A stretch of 64,000 nt of DNA from Ruegeria faecimaris (GCF_900182615.1 NZ_FXTE01000001.1:682001-746000), one strand, 5' to 3'; numbered from the stretch's first letter, positions 43,050-52,796 are shown. Numbers and translations: made by a program. Notes: generated by a model not told the origin, from the sequence alone.

Positions 43050-43949
43050 ATGACAGAGACCCAACGCCAGCTGACAGATAACCTGAGGAAAAACATCGAC
43101 CAGATGCCGCCCAGACTTCAGGCGGCAGCCAAATACATCATTGATCACCCCGCGGATTTTGGCCTCGACCCGATACGGGTAACTGCCGAGAAGATCGGTG
43201 TCAGTGCAAATGTCCTTGTCCGATTGGCCCAGCATATGGGTTTTGGCGGGTTTCAAGCCTTTCGCGCACCGTTCCGGCAAAACCTGGCGACGGATACCGA
43301 AGAATTCCTTGGCGCGTCCTGGCAAACCCACATGCAAGCGGACGGCGCCCATGGTCAGCTTCAAGCCAGACTTGCCCGCAACGAACAGAATGTCGTCGTC
43401 AGGTCCCTGCGATTGATGAGGCCCGAGACAGCGCATCTAGCCGTTGACCATATCTTCAGGTCCCGCCGTTGCTTCGTGACCGCCACCCGCGCCAGTTACG
43501 CGCTGGCCTATTACTTTTCCTATACCGGGCGCATGGCGCACCCCGGTATTCAACTAATACCGCGCCACATCGGCTCGGCCACGGATGATCTGCTGGATGC
43601 CGATGACAAGGACTGTCTGCTGGCAATCACGGTCAGCCCCTATTCTGCGGAGACGATTAAATCCATAAGGTTCGCCCGGGAAAAGGGGCTTCGGGTCATC
43701 CTGATCTCGGACAGCGAAGTCATTGCGCCGGGTGTCGAGCCGGATGTCGCCTTTAACGTCAGCACAAGGTCACAACATCACACCTCGAGCTTTACCGGTG
43801 TCATGGCTGTGTTGGAATGTCTCATCGGCCATTTATTTGACGCCGGTGGTAAAACAGCAGCGCACCGCGTTGAGGCCTATCAAAAGGCGCGCGAAGATAC
43901 CGGAGCCTATTGGCAGCCAAACAAGCTTCCGAAAATTCGCCGAAAATAG
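43050..43949 (+). CDS. MurR/RpiR-family transcriptional regulator
   Basis: A 299-residue regulator with an N-terminal RpiR helix-turn-helix (RVTAEKIGVSANVLVRLAQH) and a C-terminal SIS domain (CFVTATRASYALAYYFSY ... RVILISDSEVIAPG). SIS domains bind phosphosugars or other small polar ligands. The ATG at 43050 is used; an upstream open extension is unlike the family. Divergent placement beside the BKACE/aminotransferase pair suggests it controls that pair. Confidence 0.88.
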   Translation: MTETQRQLTDNLRKNIDQMPPRLQAAAKYIIDHPADFGLDPIRVTAEKIGVSANVLVRLAQHMGFGGFQAFRAPFRQNLATDTEEFLGASWQTHMQADGAHGQLQARLARNEQNVVVRSLRLMRPETAHLAVDHIFRSRRCFVTATRASYALAYYFSYTGRMAHPGIQLIPRHIGSATDDLLDADDKDCLLAITVSPYSAETIKSIRFAREKGLRVILISDSEVIAPGVEPDVAFNVSTRSQHHTSSFTGVMAVLECLIGHLFDAGGKTAAHRVEAYQKAREDTGAYWQPNKLPKIRRK

Positions 43950-43951
43950 AA

Positions 43952-43981
43952 AAAGCCCCGAGGGACACACCCCGAGGCTTT
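43952..43981. terminator. Bidirectional terminator between the RpiR gene and coxM
   Basis: AAAGCCCCGAGG and CCCCGAGGCTTT form a 12-bp stem with two mismatches over a 6-base loop. A-rich sequence on the left provides a T-run for the minus strand (coxM). On the plus strand the T-run is short. Confidence 0.6.
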
Positions 43982-44001
43982 GCGACTAAAAGCCGATTTA
44001 C

Positions 44002-44793
44002 TTACATGCAGGCCAGCACAGCCCGCTTGGTCATCACACTGACCAGATGCGCGCGATACGCTTTGCTGCCATGAAGATCGCCGATCATGTTGGCCGGGTT
44101 GATGTTCAGCCCCATCAACGCGTCCGGTCGGAATTCAGTATTCAGCGCCTGTTCTGCTTCGGACCAGCGGAACACCCCATCCTCGCTGGCGCCCGTGACC
44201 GCCACACGCACACCGTCGGCGAACCGGGCCAGATAGACACCCACCAACGCAAAGCGCGAGGCTGGCTGCAAGAACTTCTGATAGCTCGCGGCCTGTGGCA
44301 CCGGAAAGCGGATGGATGTGATGATCTCACCCTCATCCAGTGCGGTCGAGAACATGCCATCAAAAAACGCATCCGCCGCAATCTGACGGGCGTTGGTCAC
44401 GATCGTGGCCCCGGATCCGAGCACACCCGCCGGGTAACAGGCCGCCGGATCGTTATTCGCAACCGAGCCGCCAATCGTGCCGCGGTTGCGCACCGCCGGA
44501 TCACCGATCTGACCGGCCAATGCGGCCAGCGCCGGGTATGATCCCGCCGCCTCTTGCGCAACAACTGCATGCGGCGTTGCGCCACCGATAGAAACCGACC
44601 CGTCATCCCCAACACAGACGCCCTGCATTTCGGGAATTCCGCTGAGCGAGACGAGTGCCGATGGCGCAGCCAATCGTTGTTTCAGCGTCGGGATCAGGGT
44701 TTGCCCACCACCCAACGCCTGCGCATCCTCAGCCCCTAAAGCGGCAACCGCGTCGGCTATGGTCGAGGGTTTCTCAAATTCGAAATTGTACAT
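44002..44793 (-). CDS. coxM: Form II CO-dehydrogenase-like FAD-binding medium subunit
   Basis: A 263-residue FAD subunit of the xanthine oxidase/CO dehydrogenase family. FAD motifs: ALGGGQTLIP near residue 27 and TIGGSVANNDPA near residue 109. It takes electrons from the Fe-S subunit and passes them to an acceptor. The start is ATG at 44793 with AAGGAAG upstream; a 40-codon open extension is not family-like. It is the third gene of coxSLM and lies 94 bases after coxL. Confidence 0.92.
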   Translation of the reverse strand: MYNFEFEKPSTIADAVAALGAEDAQALGGGQTLIPTLKQRLAAPSALVSLSGIPEMQGVCVGDDGSVSIGGATPHAVVAQEAAGSYPALAALAGQIGDPAVRNRGTIGGSVANNDPAACYPAGVLGSGATIVTNARQIAADAFFDGMFSTALDEGEIITSIRFPVPQAASYQKFLQPASRFALVGVYLARFADGVRVAVTGASEDGVFRWSEAEQALNTEFRPDALMGLNINPANMIGDLHGSKAYRAHLVSVMTKRAVLACM

Positions 44794-44887
44794 TTCGTCT
44801 TCCTTTCCGAAAGGCGCTGATCCGCCCTTCATCTGGCTATAAATATCTCGGGGAGCGCGAGGGGTTGACCCCTCGCACCCCAACCTC

Positions 44888-47248
44888 TCACCCGTGCATC
44901 GCGGTCCAGACACGCGATGGACTCACCGGCATATCGATATGATCGATGGCCTTGCCGCCTGAATTCAACGCATCCAGCACCGCGTTGACCACCGCAGGTG
45001 GTGAACCGATTGCCCCGGCCTCACCACAGCCCTTCACACCCAACGGGTTATGCGTACATGGCGTCTGGCTGGAATGATCCACCGCATAGAACGGCACATC
45101 ATCGGCACGCGGCATGGCATAGTCCATGAAGGATGCGCTCAGCAGCTGACCGTTTTCGTCATAGGCACAGTTTTCAAGCAATGCCTGACCGATGCCCTGA
45201 CCGATGCCGCCATGCACCTGACCATCCACGATCATCGGGTTGACGATATTGCCAAAGTCATCAGCGGCAGTGAAGGCTTCGATGGTGACCCGGCCGGTTT
45301 CGGGGTCAACCTCGACCTCACAGGCATAGGCGCCAGCCGGGAAGGTAAAGTTGGCCGGGTCATAAAAGGCGGTCTCCTCCAGCCCGGGCTCGACCTCCAG
45401 CGGAAAGTTATGCGGCACATAGGCCGTCAGGGTGACATCACCCCAGGCCACCGACTTGTCGGTCCCTGCCACGCTGAACTGACCGTCCTTCAGCTCGATA
45501 TCAGCCTCGGACGCCTCCAACAGATGCGCCGCGATCTTCTTGGCCTTGTCGATCACTTTCTCGGTTGCCTTGACCATCGCCGATCCACAGACTGCCAAAG
45601 ACCGCGAGCCATAGGTGCCCATGCCAAACGGAATCTTCGACGTGTCGCCATGCACGATCTCGATCATCGACTCGTCGATACCGATCATGTCCGCCACAAC
45701 CTGCGGGAAAGCCGTTTCATGCCCCTGCCCGTGGCTATGGGCACCTACCATGACGCTGATCGAGCCGGTGGCATTCACCCGCACAGTCGCCGCATCATAC
45801 AGACCCGCACGGGCCCCCAGCATGCCAACGATGTTCGACGGCGCGATACCGCAAGCCTCGATATAACAGTTGACGCCCAGACCCCGCAGCTTGCCCTTGG
45901 CCTCGCTTTCAGCGCGACGCGCGGCAAAGCCTGCCAGATCAGCAGCGGACTCAAGCTTGTCCATCGTCCCATTATAATCGCCTGTGTCATAGGTCAGCGC
46001 CACCGGTGTGTCATAGGGGAACTGGGTGATGAAGTTCTGCCGGCGCAGGGCGATCGGATCGACACCCAGTTCACGCGCTGCCTTATCCACGACCCGCTCC
46101 AACTGGAACGTCGCCTCCGGACGGCCCGCGCCGCGATAGGCATCCACCGGGACCGTATTGGTGAACATCGCCTTGACGTTGACCTGAATGACCGGCGTCT
46201 TGTAGTTGCCCGCCATCAGCGTCCCGTGCAGCCATGTCGGCACCGAGCTGGAGAAGGTCGACAGATACGCACCCATATTTGCATAGGTGTTGGTGCGCAG
46301 ACCGATAAAGTTATTGTCTGCATCCAGCGCCAGTTCGATCTGTCCGACATGGTCGCGCCCATGCGCGTCTGACATGAACGCCTCGGACCGGCTCGAGGTC
46401 CATTTGACCGGGCGGTTACAAGCCTTCGCGGCGAAGGTGCAGAACGCCTCTTCGGCATAGTGAAAGATCTTGGTGCCAAAGCCGCCACCCACATCCGGCG
46501 CGACCACGCGCACCTTGTGTTCGGGCAGACCCAGAACAAAGGCACACATCAACAGGCGGATCACATGCGGGTTCTGCGACGTGGTATAAAGCGTGTATTC
46601 TTCGGTGCCGCGGCTGTACTCGCCCACCGCCACACGCGGCTCCATCGGATTGGCAACCAGACGGTTGTTCACCAGATCCAGCGTGGTGACATGGGCCGCA
46701 TTGGCAAAGACCTCATTGACCTTGGCATCATCGGTTTCGCCCAACTGCCAATCATAGCAGATGTTGTTCTTCAGATCGTCATGGACCAGCGTTGCGCCTT
46801 CTTGCGCGGCGGCCTTCATGTCGATCACGGCGGGCAGCTCCTCGATATCAAGCTCGATCGCCTCAGCCGCGTCGCGGGCCTGTTCCAGGCTATCGGCGAC
46901 CACAGCAGCAATCGGATCGCCCACATGGCGCACTTTACCCTGTGCCAAAATGGGATGCGGAGGTTCCTGCATCGGTGCGCCGTGCTTGTCGGTCACTTCC
47001 CAGCCACAGGGCATGCCGCCCACGCCTTCGAAATCCTTGCCGGTAAACACTTTGACCACGCCCGGCATGGCCTCGGCAGACGAGGTGTCGATACTGTTGA
47101 TCCGGCCATGCGCGATGTCGGACCGCAGAAAATGCACATAGGCCTGGCCATGCACGTTGATATCGTCGGTGTAATTGCCTGCTCCGGTTAAAAAGCGCAC
47201 GTCCTCGCGCCGTTTGGAACTGGCTCCGATGCCACTGTCTTTGGGCAT
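44888..47248 (-). CDS. coxL: Form II CO-dehydrogenase-like molybdenum large subunit
   Basis: A 786-residue Mo-cytosine-dinucleotide hydroxylase subunit. The active-site loop reads AYRGAGR (370-376). This is the form II signature; true aerobic CO dehydrogenases (form I) carry AYxCSFR with the copper-binding cysteine, which is absent. The glycine-rich GGGFGTK (254-260) and the catalytic glutamate in GCGEAGAIG (about E743) are intact, so a working hydroxylase is expected, but its substrate may not be CO. Gene order S-L-M also fits form II. A 54-base gap with a hairpin separates it from coxS. Confidence 0.94.
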   Translation of the reverse strand: MPKDSGIGASSKRREDVRFLTGAGNYTDDINVHGQAYVHFLRSDIAHGRINSIDTSSAEAMPGVVKVFTGKDFEGVGGMPCGWEVTDKHGAPMQEPPHPILAQGKVRHVGDPIAAVVADSLEQARDAAEAIELDIEELPAVIDMKAAAQEGATLVHDDLKNNICYDWQLGETDDAKVNEVFANAAHVTTLDLVNNRLVANPMEPRVAVGEYSRGTEEYTLYTTSQNPHVIRLLMCAFVLGLPEHKVRVVAPDVGGGFGTKIFHYAEEAFCTFAAKACNRPVKWTSSRSEAFMSDAHGRDHVGQIELALDADNNFIGLRTNTYANMGAYLSTFSSSVPTWLHGTLMAGNYKTPVIQVNVKAMFTNTVPVDAYRGAGRPEATFQLERVVDKAARELGVDPIALRRQNFITQFPYDTPVALTYDTGDYNGTMDKLESAADLAGFAARRAESEAKGKLRGLGVNCYIEACGIAPSNIVGMLGARAGLYDAATVRVNATGSISVMVGAHSHGQGHETAFPQVVADMIGIDESMIEIVHGDTSKIPFGMGTYGSRSLAVCGSAMVKATEKVIDKAKKIAAHLLEASEADIELKDGQFSVAGTDKSVAWGDVTLTAYVPHNFPLEVEPGLEETAFYDPANFTFPAGAYACEVEVDPETGRVTIEAFTAADDFGNIVNPMIVDGQVHGGIGQGIGQALLENCAYDENGQLLSASFMDYAMPRADDVPFYAVDHSSQTPCTHNPLGVKGCGEAGAIGSPPAVVNAVLDALNSGGKAIDHIDMPVSPSRVWTAMHG

Positions 47249-47271
47249 TGCTTGTTCTCCTCCCTGAAAAA

Positions 47272-47290
47272 GAATTTTCGTCGAAAATTC
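47272..47290 (-). repeat. Inverted repeat in the coxS-coxL gap
   Basis: GAATTTTCG-T-CGAAAATTC is a perfect 9-bp inverted repeat with a 1-base centre; a real hairpin would open to a loop of about 5. AT-rich, without T-run on the minus strand. It may affect message stability between the two subunit genes. Confidence 0.5.
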
Positions 47291-47302
47291 TTTACGTCGG
47301 TA

Positions 47303-47788
47303 TTACTCGGCAGCGATGCCGCTTACGTCCTGGCCCGATGCGGCCATGATCGCTTTGACAATGTTGTGATAGCCTGTGCAGCGGCACAGGTTGCCTTCCA
47401 GATACTTTCGAATCTCGGCTTCGCTCGGGCGCGGGTTCTCTTTCAGCAAGGCGGCGGCGCTCATCACCATGCCCGGCGTACAAAACCCGCATTGCAACCC
47501 GTGATGATCCTGAAACGCCTGCTGAATCACGTTCAAAGACCCATCCTCAGCGGCCTGGCCCTCAATCGTGGCGACCTCAGACCCGTCTGCTTCCAGCGCA
47601 AGCATGTTGCACGACTTCACCGCCGCGCCATTCACATGAACAACACACGCCCCACATTGCGCAGTGTCACATCCAACATGCGTTCCGGTCAGCGACAGAT
47701 GATCACGTAAAAATCCAGACAACAACGTCCGACCCTCAACCTCACCGCTAACAGACCTCCCGTTCACGGTCATGGTGACCTGTGTCAT
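47303..47788 (-). CDS. coxS: Form II CO-dehydrogenase-like [2Fe-2S] small subunit
   Basis: A 161-residue electron-transfer subunit with two [2Fe-2S] domains. The N-terminal plant-type cluster has C-x4-C-x2-C in [13 protein letters not shown] with a fourth cysteine in KSCNML; the C-terminal four-helix domain has CGFCTPG and CRCTGY. The start is ATG at 47788 with GGAGG 5 bases upstream; a 14-codon extension to 47830 is open but lacks a site. It is the first gene of coxSLM. Upstream, TTGTTTGAGAACAA (47839-47852) is a small palindrome that could be an operator. Confidence 0.94.
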   Translation of the reverse strand: MTQVTMTVNGRSVSGEVEGRTLLSGFLRDHLSLTGTHVGCDTAQCGACVVHVNGAAVKSCNMLALEADGSEVATIEGQAAEDGSLNVIQQAFQDHHGLQCGFCTPGMVMSAAALLKENPRPSEAEIRKYLEGNLCRCTGYHNIVKAIMAASGQDVSGIAAE

Positions 47789-47935
47789 AAGTTCCTCCCA
47801 TGTCATATTTTTCTCTGTCGAGTTAAACACGGGACTTATTGTTTGAGAACAAAAATTTCGCAGGGCGCCGTTTATGACAGATCACAATGCCGAACAAAGC
47901 GGTCTGATCTGGGCCTTAAATTGATGTCAAACGCC

Positions 47936-48937
47936 TTACCGCTTGATAGATGCGCGTGGCTGTGGCCGGGTCGGGATTTCCTTGAGCAATCCACCGACCC
48001 CCATGCCTGCAATATGCGCCGCTGTCGTTTCAATCCCGCAAGCCACGCGCGACAAAACCCAATCCGCGCCGTTCAGTGCAGGAGAGCGCGCACACCCCGG
48101 CAAACCGATTACGGGTCTGGCGTCCAGCAGACCGGTGAACAACAGGTTGCCCGGATCTACTGGCATTCCAAACCGATCCACCTGACCGCCTGCAACACGA
48201 ACAGCCTGCGGCGCAACATCATGCGCATCCGAAGTTGCTGAGCCCGTCAAGATCAGGACAATATCCCCTTTAACACCCGTCAATGCAGCAGACAGCGCCT
48301 GAATCTCATGTGGCACCACCCGAATGTCATCCAAACCCATACCCAGGGCTTCGACACGCCCTCGGATTGCAGCTATTCCCTTGTCGTTCGAAACACCTCC
48401 GGGGATGTCTGTGACGATCAGGCCGGCACTGCGAAACACCGGGCCAGACAGGCGCACCGCCCCTTGTGCCAGCGCCGAGGCACGCACCACATCTTCGCCG
48501 GGGACGGCATAAGAAATGACTTTGATCGTCGCCACCATCCCGCCTGATCCCATCTGTTGATATTGGGGTACTGTGGCCACGGTAATCATCGGGTTAACCA
48601 AGTTGAACGCTTCCAGCGCCTGTACGTCCAGAACAGCGACTCCGGGGCCTCTCGCCAAGAGGTTAACGCGCCCTGTGAACGGCTCGGTGACGCGCAATCC
48701 CACGGTTGCCGGGTCCGGGGCCAAAGCCTCTGCCAAACTCCGGGCAGCGTCGTTTTCGTGACAATCACCGGGTTCCAGCTGCGCAACAGTGACCGAGGTC
48801 AACCCGGCGGCGGCCATTTCATCCAGATGAGTTTGCGTGAGCAAAAGGCCCTTACGCAGCTTTGTGTCTTGGGCTTTCACTGAATGCGCCAGAATTGCAC
48901 CAGCGGCCTCGCGCAAAGGAACCGAGCCAAACTTCAT
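47936..48937 (-). CDS. Molybdopterin-binding (MoeA/MoCF-like) protein
   Basis: A 333-residue protein with a molybdopterin-binding MoCF-like domain: VPHEIQALSAAL and VLILTGSATSDAHDVAP correspond to the conserved TGGTS-type region, and VIGLPGCARSPALNGAD to the later phosphate-binding loop. The N-terminal region (FGSVPLREAAGAILAHSV) is MoeA/DUF-like. It is probably the cofactor insertion or maturation factor of the neighbouring Mo hydroxylase; related proteins recur in cox and xdh clusters. It overlaps xdhC by 4 bases, and coxS follows 147 bases downstream. Confidence 0.82.
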   Translation of the reverse strand: MKFGSVPLREAAGAILAHSVKAQDTKLRKGLLLTQTHLDEMAAAGLTSVTVAQLEPGDCHENDAARSLAEALAPDPATVGLRVTEPFTGRVNLLARGPGVAVLDVQALEAFNLVNPMITVATVPQYQQMGSGGMVATIKVISYAVPGEDVVRASALAQGAVRLSGPVFRSAGLIVTDIPGGVSNDKGIAAIRGRVEALGMGLDDIRVVPHEIQALSAALTGVKGDIVLILTGSATSDAHDVAPQAVRVAGGQVDRFGMPVDPGNLLFTGLLDARPVIGLPGCARSPALNGADWVLSRVACGIETTAAHIAGMGVGGLLKEIPTRPQPRASIKR

Positions 48938-49902
48938 GCTTTGCCCCGCAACACCGCAGTCATTTCGGCCAATATGGAAACCGCAATTTCCGCAGGATCG
49001 GCGGCACCGATATCCAAGCCTACGGGACCGTGAATCTGTGAAATCTGCCCTTCAGTAAATCCGGCTTCTTTCATCCGGGTGACGCGTTTCGCATGCGTTC
49101 GATTAGACCCCAGCGCCCCAATATAGAACACCCCGGCTCTCAGGGCGGCCTCTAACGCGGGATCATCCAGTTTTGGATCATGGGTCAGCAAGACAACAGC
49201 CGTTCGCGCATCCATTCCAAGCTTTGCAACGGCCTCATCTGGCCAATCCGTCAGCACGGTTTCCTCAGGGAATCTTGCGGCGGTTGCAAACGCATCTCGC
49301 GGATCTACAATCGCAGGGTCGTACCCCGCAATTCGCGCCATCGGGACCAGAGCCTGAGCAATATGAACGGCCCCGACCACTATCAACCGCAAGGGCGGAT
49401 TGTGGACCGAAACAAATGTCTTCGCATCCTCTTCGAAACCGGACCGGTCCATGCGCATGCGTTCGGGATAACGATCGCGCTGCAACGCACGATGGCCGGA
49501 TTCGATATTCACTTCATAAGCCACAGGCTCGCGCTGCGCGCGTGCAGCGACCAGATCGCTCAATATGCTTTCAGGAAGGACCGATCCAATAGGTTCGACC
49601 AGTACCCGAATTGTTCCGCCACAGGCCAGCCCGACCGCAAAAGCATCTTCGTCACTGACCCCGAATTCAAGTAGGCGCGCTTCACCCTCTTCGATCGCTT
49701 CCAACGCCTCGACGACAACCGCACCTTCGACACAGCCACCCGATACCGACCCCTCAAAGCGGCCATCACCTGCTATCACAAGCTGAGCGCCAACACGTCT
49801 GGGGGCACTGCCCCAGGTCTGAACAACCGTAGCCAGCGCAACTGGCTTTCCCGTTTCATACCAATCCAGAGCAGTCTCGGGGCTGTTGTCGAATCTGTCC
49901 AT
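48934..49902 (-). CDS. XdhC/CoxI-family maturation factor
   Basis: A 322-residue protein of the XdhC/CoxF family, which loads sulfurated molybdenum cofactor into Mo hydroxylases. The N-terminal half has VQTWGSAPRRVGAQ and SVSGGCVEGAVV; the C-terminal half has a Rossmann-like region with GALGSNRTHAKR and IHGPVGLDIGAADPAEIAVS, all family signatures. The ATG at 49902 has AGGAGG upstream; an open 21-codon cysteine-rich extension is not credible. It overlaps the next gene by 4 bases. Confidence 0.92.
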   Translation of the reverse strand: MDRFDNSPETALDWYETGKPVALATVVQTWGSAPRRVGAQLVIAGDGRFEGSVSGGCVEGAVVVEALEAIEEGEARLLEFGVSDEDAFAVGLACGGTIRVLVEPIGSVLPESILSDLVAARAQREPVAYEVNIESGHRALQRDRYPERMRMDRSGFEEDAKTFVSVHNPPLRLIVVGAVHIAQALVPMARIAGYDPAIVDPRDAFATAARFPEETVLTDWPDEAVAKLGMDARTAVVLLTHDPKLDDPALEAALRAGVFYIGALGSNRTHAKRVTRMKEAGFTEGQISQIHGPVGLDIGAADPAEIAVSILAEMTAVLRGKA

Positions 49903-50127
49903 ATCGCCCTCCTGGCGTTTCCCGCACCAACATAGGCAGGTTTGGCAGGATGAAAAGTAAACCATCAGGCTAACTCATGGGCCTTGAAAGAAATTCCAAA
50001 TGCTATGCAAAGCCCCGCGGGTTTCAGCCGAACATCCCAAGCATTGATTGCCAGCCCTCCCGATTCTGACCTAAACGCGGATCATGCGCAGCTGTGACGC
50101 AGATAATTTTCAAAAGGAGACAGAGAC

Positions 50128-50628
50128 TTGAAACACATTATTACACTCGGATCGGTATTGGGAATGCTAGCGGCGACAGTGGCCAGCGCAGATACCTTCC
50201 TGCGCTATGGCGAAGTGGACGGATGGAAAATCTTCATCGACGAAGACAAGAAATCCTGCCTGATCGAAGCTGTTGATGACGCGGAAAACGTGGTTCAAAT
50301 GGGCCTGACCGAAGACCGCGGCGTGGGATATGTTGGCGTATTCACCAAAGCTGAAACCAACATCAAGCGTGGCGAAACCGAGGCTGTGGCGATCCTGCTG
50401 GGCGAAAACCTGTATCTTGGAGAAGCCACCGGCATGAAGGGCAACATCACCAAAGGCTATTCGGGTGGCTATGTGCTGTCGGATGACCCCAAGTTTGCCG
50501 AAGACCTTGCCAAACAGAAAGTTATGGTTGTGTTCCCCGAAAAGGAATTCGCCTTCACCGTTGATCTGACCGGTACGTACAAAGCGATGGAAATGGCGCG
50601 TAAGTGCAACGAAGAACAGCTTGGTTGA
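50128..50628 (+). CDS. Small exported protein of unknown function inside the cox cluster
   Basis: A 166-residue protein with a signal peptide (cleavage near ASA-DT) and a mature part of beta-rich appearance. DGWKIFIDEDKKSCLIEA and the C-terminal ARKCNEEQLG each supply one cysteine, so a disulfide is possible. The layout faintly recalls small invasion-associated-locus-B-like periplasmic proteins, but I do not assign a family. The start is TTG at 50128 with AAGGAGA 7 bases upstream; no ATG fits. It lies on the opposite strand to the surrounding cox accessory genes and ends 3 bases from coxE. Confidence 0.72.
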   Translation: MKHIITLGSVLGMLAATVASADTFLRYGEVDGWKIFIDEDKKSCLIEAVDDAENVVQMGLTEDRGVGYVGVFTKAETNIKRGETEAVAILLGENLYLGEATGMKGNITKGYSGGYVLSDDPKFAEDLAKQKVMVVFPEKEFAFTVDLTGTYKAMEMARKCNEEQLG

Positions 50629-50631
50629 GAC

Positions 50632-51888
50632 CTACTTCGAAAGCGCGGCCATCAACCGCGCTTTCTCACCCATGTCATCCGGTTTTGAGATGACTTTGGC
50701 CAGATCTTCCAGCGACGCAATGGAATGACCGGCCCGAAAGCTGTCAACATGGGGAAGCATCGCCGCCACCCCCTGCGCTTTTGGCGCAAAGCCATCCCAT
50801 CGCAACAAAGGGTTCAGCCAGATCAAACGGCGGGCTGACAGATGCAGGCGCTGGATTTCTTTTCCAAGCACCTCGGGTTCGCCCCGATCCAGACCATCCG
50901 TAATCAACAACACCACCGCACCCTGCCCCAGAACCCGACGCGACCAGTCACGGTTAAAAGCGTGCAGGCATTCCCCGATCCGCGTGCCACCCTCCCAATC
51001 TTGCGCCTCGGCCCCCGCCGCCGACAAGGCAGCATCCACATCGCGTTGGCGCAGGTGCCGAGTGATATTCGTCAACCTCGTGCCGAAGGTAAACGCATGA
51101 ACCTTGGCCCACCCCGCGCCCTTGACGTTTGAAACCGCATGCAGGAAATGCAGGATGATACGAGAGTACTGGCTCATGGATCCTGAGATATCGCAGAGAA
51201 CGACAAGGTTCGGCCACCGTTGTTTCGGCTTCAAATACGCGATGTCCCGCAGTTCACCACCCTGCCGCATGGATGCGCGCAGCGTGCGGGCGCGGTCGAT
51301 CCGATGCCCAAGGTGGCTGGCTTGGCCTCGGCGCGACTCGATTGGTTTTACCGGCAATTTCAGCTGTGCCAGAATGCGCTTGGCCAAGGCAATTTCTTCG
51401 GTGCTCATTTGCTCAAAGTCTAGATTGCGCAACCGTTCTTCCGAGGACGCGGTCCGCGACGCATCTATCTCCAGCTCAGTTTCTTCCTCGATGTCAGAGC
51501 TGTCAGGCAAGTCCCGTTCGACGCCGTCCAGCAGAGCCTCGGCCGCGCGTTTCTCTGCAGCTTCGGCCTTGCGCTCTTCCTGAACGCCGCGGATCGCGGG
51601 CAGCATCATGGACATCATGTGTTCCATGTAACGAGGGTCGCGCCAATACATGCGGAAAATCTGCGCAAATACTGCCCGATGCTCGGGTCGGGTCACGAAA
51701 CAAGCGTGCAACGTCCAGTAAAAGTCGCGCTTCTCCGAGAAGCCCGCAACCTGAACCGCCCGGATCGCATCCACGACCCGACCGGTGCCGATGGGCAACC
51801 CGGCCTTGCGCAAAGCCCGCGCGAAATGAGTGATATTCTGCGCCAGTTTTGGGTTGTCGGGGATGTCGAGAGGGAGCTGTTCAGCCAT
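50632..51888 (-). CDS. coxE: CoxE-type von Willebrand factor A domain protein
   Basis: A 418-residue VWA protein. The metal-site motif DISGSMSQYS (MIDAS, D-x-S-x-S) lies about residue 205, with ITDGLDRGE as the later aspartate motif; the N-terminus is the family's helical region. CoxE works with the MoxR-type ATPase CoxD in assembling the CO-dehydrogenase active site. It overlaps coxD by 1 base, so the two form a coupled pair, transcribed towards xdhC and coxSLM on the same strand. Confidence 0.92.
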   Translation of the reverse strand: MAEQLPLDIPDNPKLAQNITHFARALRKAGLPIGTGRVVDAIRAVQVAGFSEKRDFYWTLHACFVTRPEHRAVFAQIFRMYWRDPRYMEHMMSMMLPAIRGVQEERKAEAAEKRAAEALLDGVERDLPDSSDIEEETELEIDASRTASSEERLRNLDFEQMSTEEIALAKRILAQLKLPVKPIESRRGQASHLGHRIDRARTLRASMRQGGELRDIAYLKPKQRWPNLVVLCDISGSMSQYSRIILHFLHAVSNVKGAGWAKVHAFTFGTRLTNITRHLRQRDVDAALSAAGAEAQDWEGGTRIGECLHAFNRDWSRRVLGQGAVVLLITDGLDRGEPEVLGKEIQRLHLSARRLIWLNPLLRWDGFAPKAQGVAAMLPHVDSFRAGHSIASLEDLAKVISKPDDMGEKARLMAALSK

Positions 51889-52796
51889 CAGGCAGGTTCC
51901 AGCGACGCCTTGGCTTCATCCAGAATGCGTTTCGCCTCGGACCCTTGCAGTTGCTGGATATCGTCCTGATATTTCAGGATTGCTCCCAGCGTGTCGCCGA
52001 TCACTTCGGGGCTAAGGTTGATGACGTCCAGCGCCAGCAGGCATTTGGCCCAGTCGATCGTCTCGGCCACGCCTGGTTTCTTGAACAGATCCTCTGTGCG
52101 CAGGTGTTGGACAAAGGCGACGACCTCTCGGCTTAGCGCCTCGGCGACCTCGGGGGCGCGGGCGTTCAGAATTTCAATTTCACGGTCAAAATCCGGGTAA
52201 TCGACCCAATGGTACAGGCACCGGCGTTTCAGAGCGTCATGCACCTCTCGCGTTCGGTTCGATGTAACGATGACAATCGGTGGCTCCGGCGCTTTGACAG
52301 TTCCCAATTCGGGGATAGTGACCTGAAAATCGCTGAGCGCTTCCAGCAGGAAGGCCTCGAACGGTTCATCCGTGCGGTCAAGTTCATCAATCAACAGGAC
52401 AGGAGCCCCGTTTTCATCCGGGCGCATGGCCTGCAGCAACGGACGCTCGATCAGGTAGTCGTCAGAAAACAATTCGGTCTGCAACGCCCCCCGGTCGGCG
52501 CCGCCCGAGGCTTCGGCGGTTCGGATCGCCACCATTTGCGCCGGGAAATTCCATTCGTAAACCGCCGAGGATGCGTCCAACCCCTCATAACATTGCAGGC
52601 GGATCAGACGGCGGTTCAGACCAGCGGCCAGTGCTTTGGCGATTTCGGTTTTTCCAACGCCTGCCTCACCTTCTAGAAATAGTGGGCGGCCCAGTTTAAG
52701 CGACAAAAACACCACTGTCGCCAAGGCCCGACCGCAAACGTAACCTTGCGAGCCTAGCATCTGCTGCACGGCATCAATGGAATCTTGCTGCGTCAT
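51888..52796 (-). CDS. coxD: CoxD-type MoxR-family AAA+ ATPase
   Basis: A 302-residue MoxR ATPase. Walker A GEAGVGKTE (near residue 42), Walker B VLLIDELDR, and PIVIVTSNRTREVHDALKRR (sensor I and arginine finger) are intact. In form I systems CoxD is a chaperone needed for the sulfurated Cu-Mo site; in this form II cluster it presumably assists a related maturation step. It is the first gene of the accessory group. There is no other gene until pyrC on the opposite strand, 161 bases upstream of its start. Confidence 0.93.
   Translation of the reverse strand: MTQQDSIDAVQQMLGSQGYVCGRALATVVFLSLKLGRPLFLEGEAGVGKTEIAKALAAGLNRRLIRLQCYEGLDASSAVYEWNFPAQMVAIRTAEASGGADRGALQTELFSDDYLIERPLLQAMRPDENGAPVLLIDELDRTDEPFEAFLLEALSDFQVTIPELGTVKAPEPPIVIVTSNRTREVHDALKRRCLYHWVDYPDFDREIEILNARAPEVAEALSREVVAFVQHLRTEDLFKKPGVAETIDWAKCLLALDVINLSPEVIGDTLGAILKYQDDIQQLQGSEAKRILDEAKASLEPA

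Noticed and set aside
45050..46372. 440-codon open frame antisense to coxL
   Set aside because: Full overlap with a well-supported gene on the other strand and no family-like sequence.
47839..47852. TTGTTTGAGAACAA upstream of coxS as a firm operator
   Set aside because: Only 5-base arms; short palindromes of this size occur by chance, so it is mentioned under coxS but not called.
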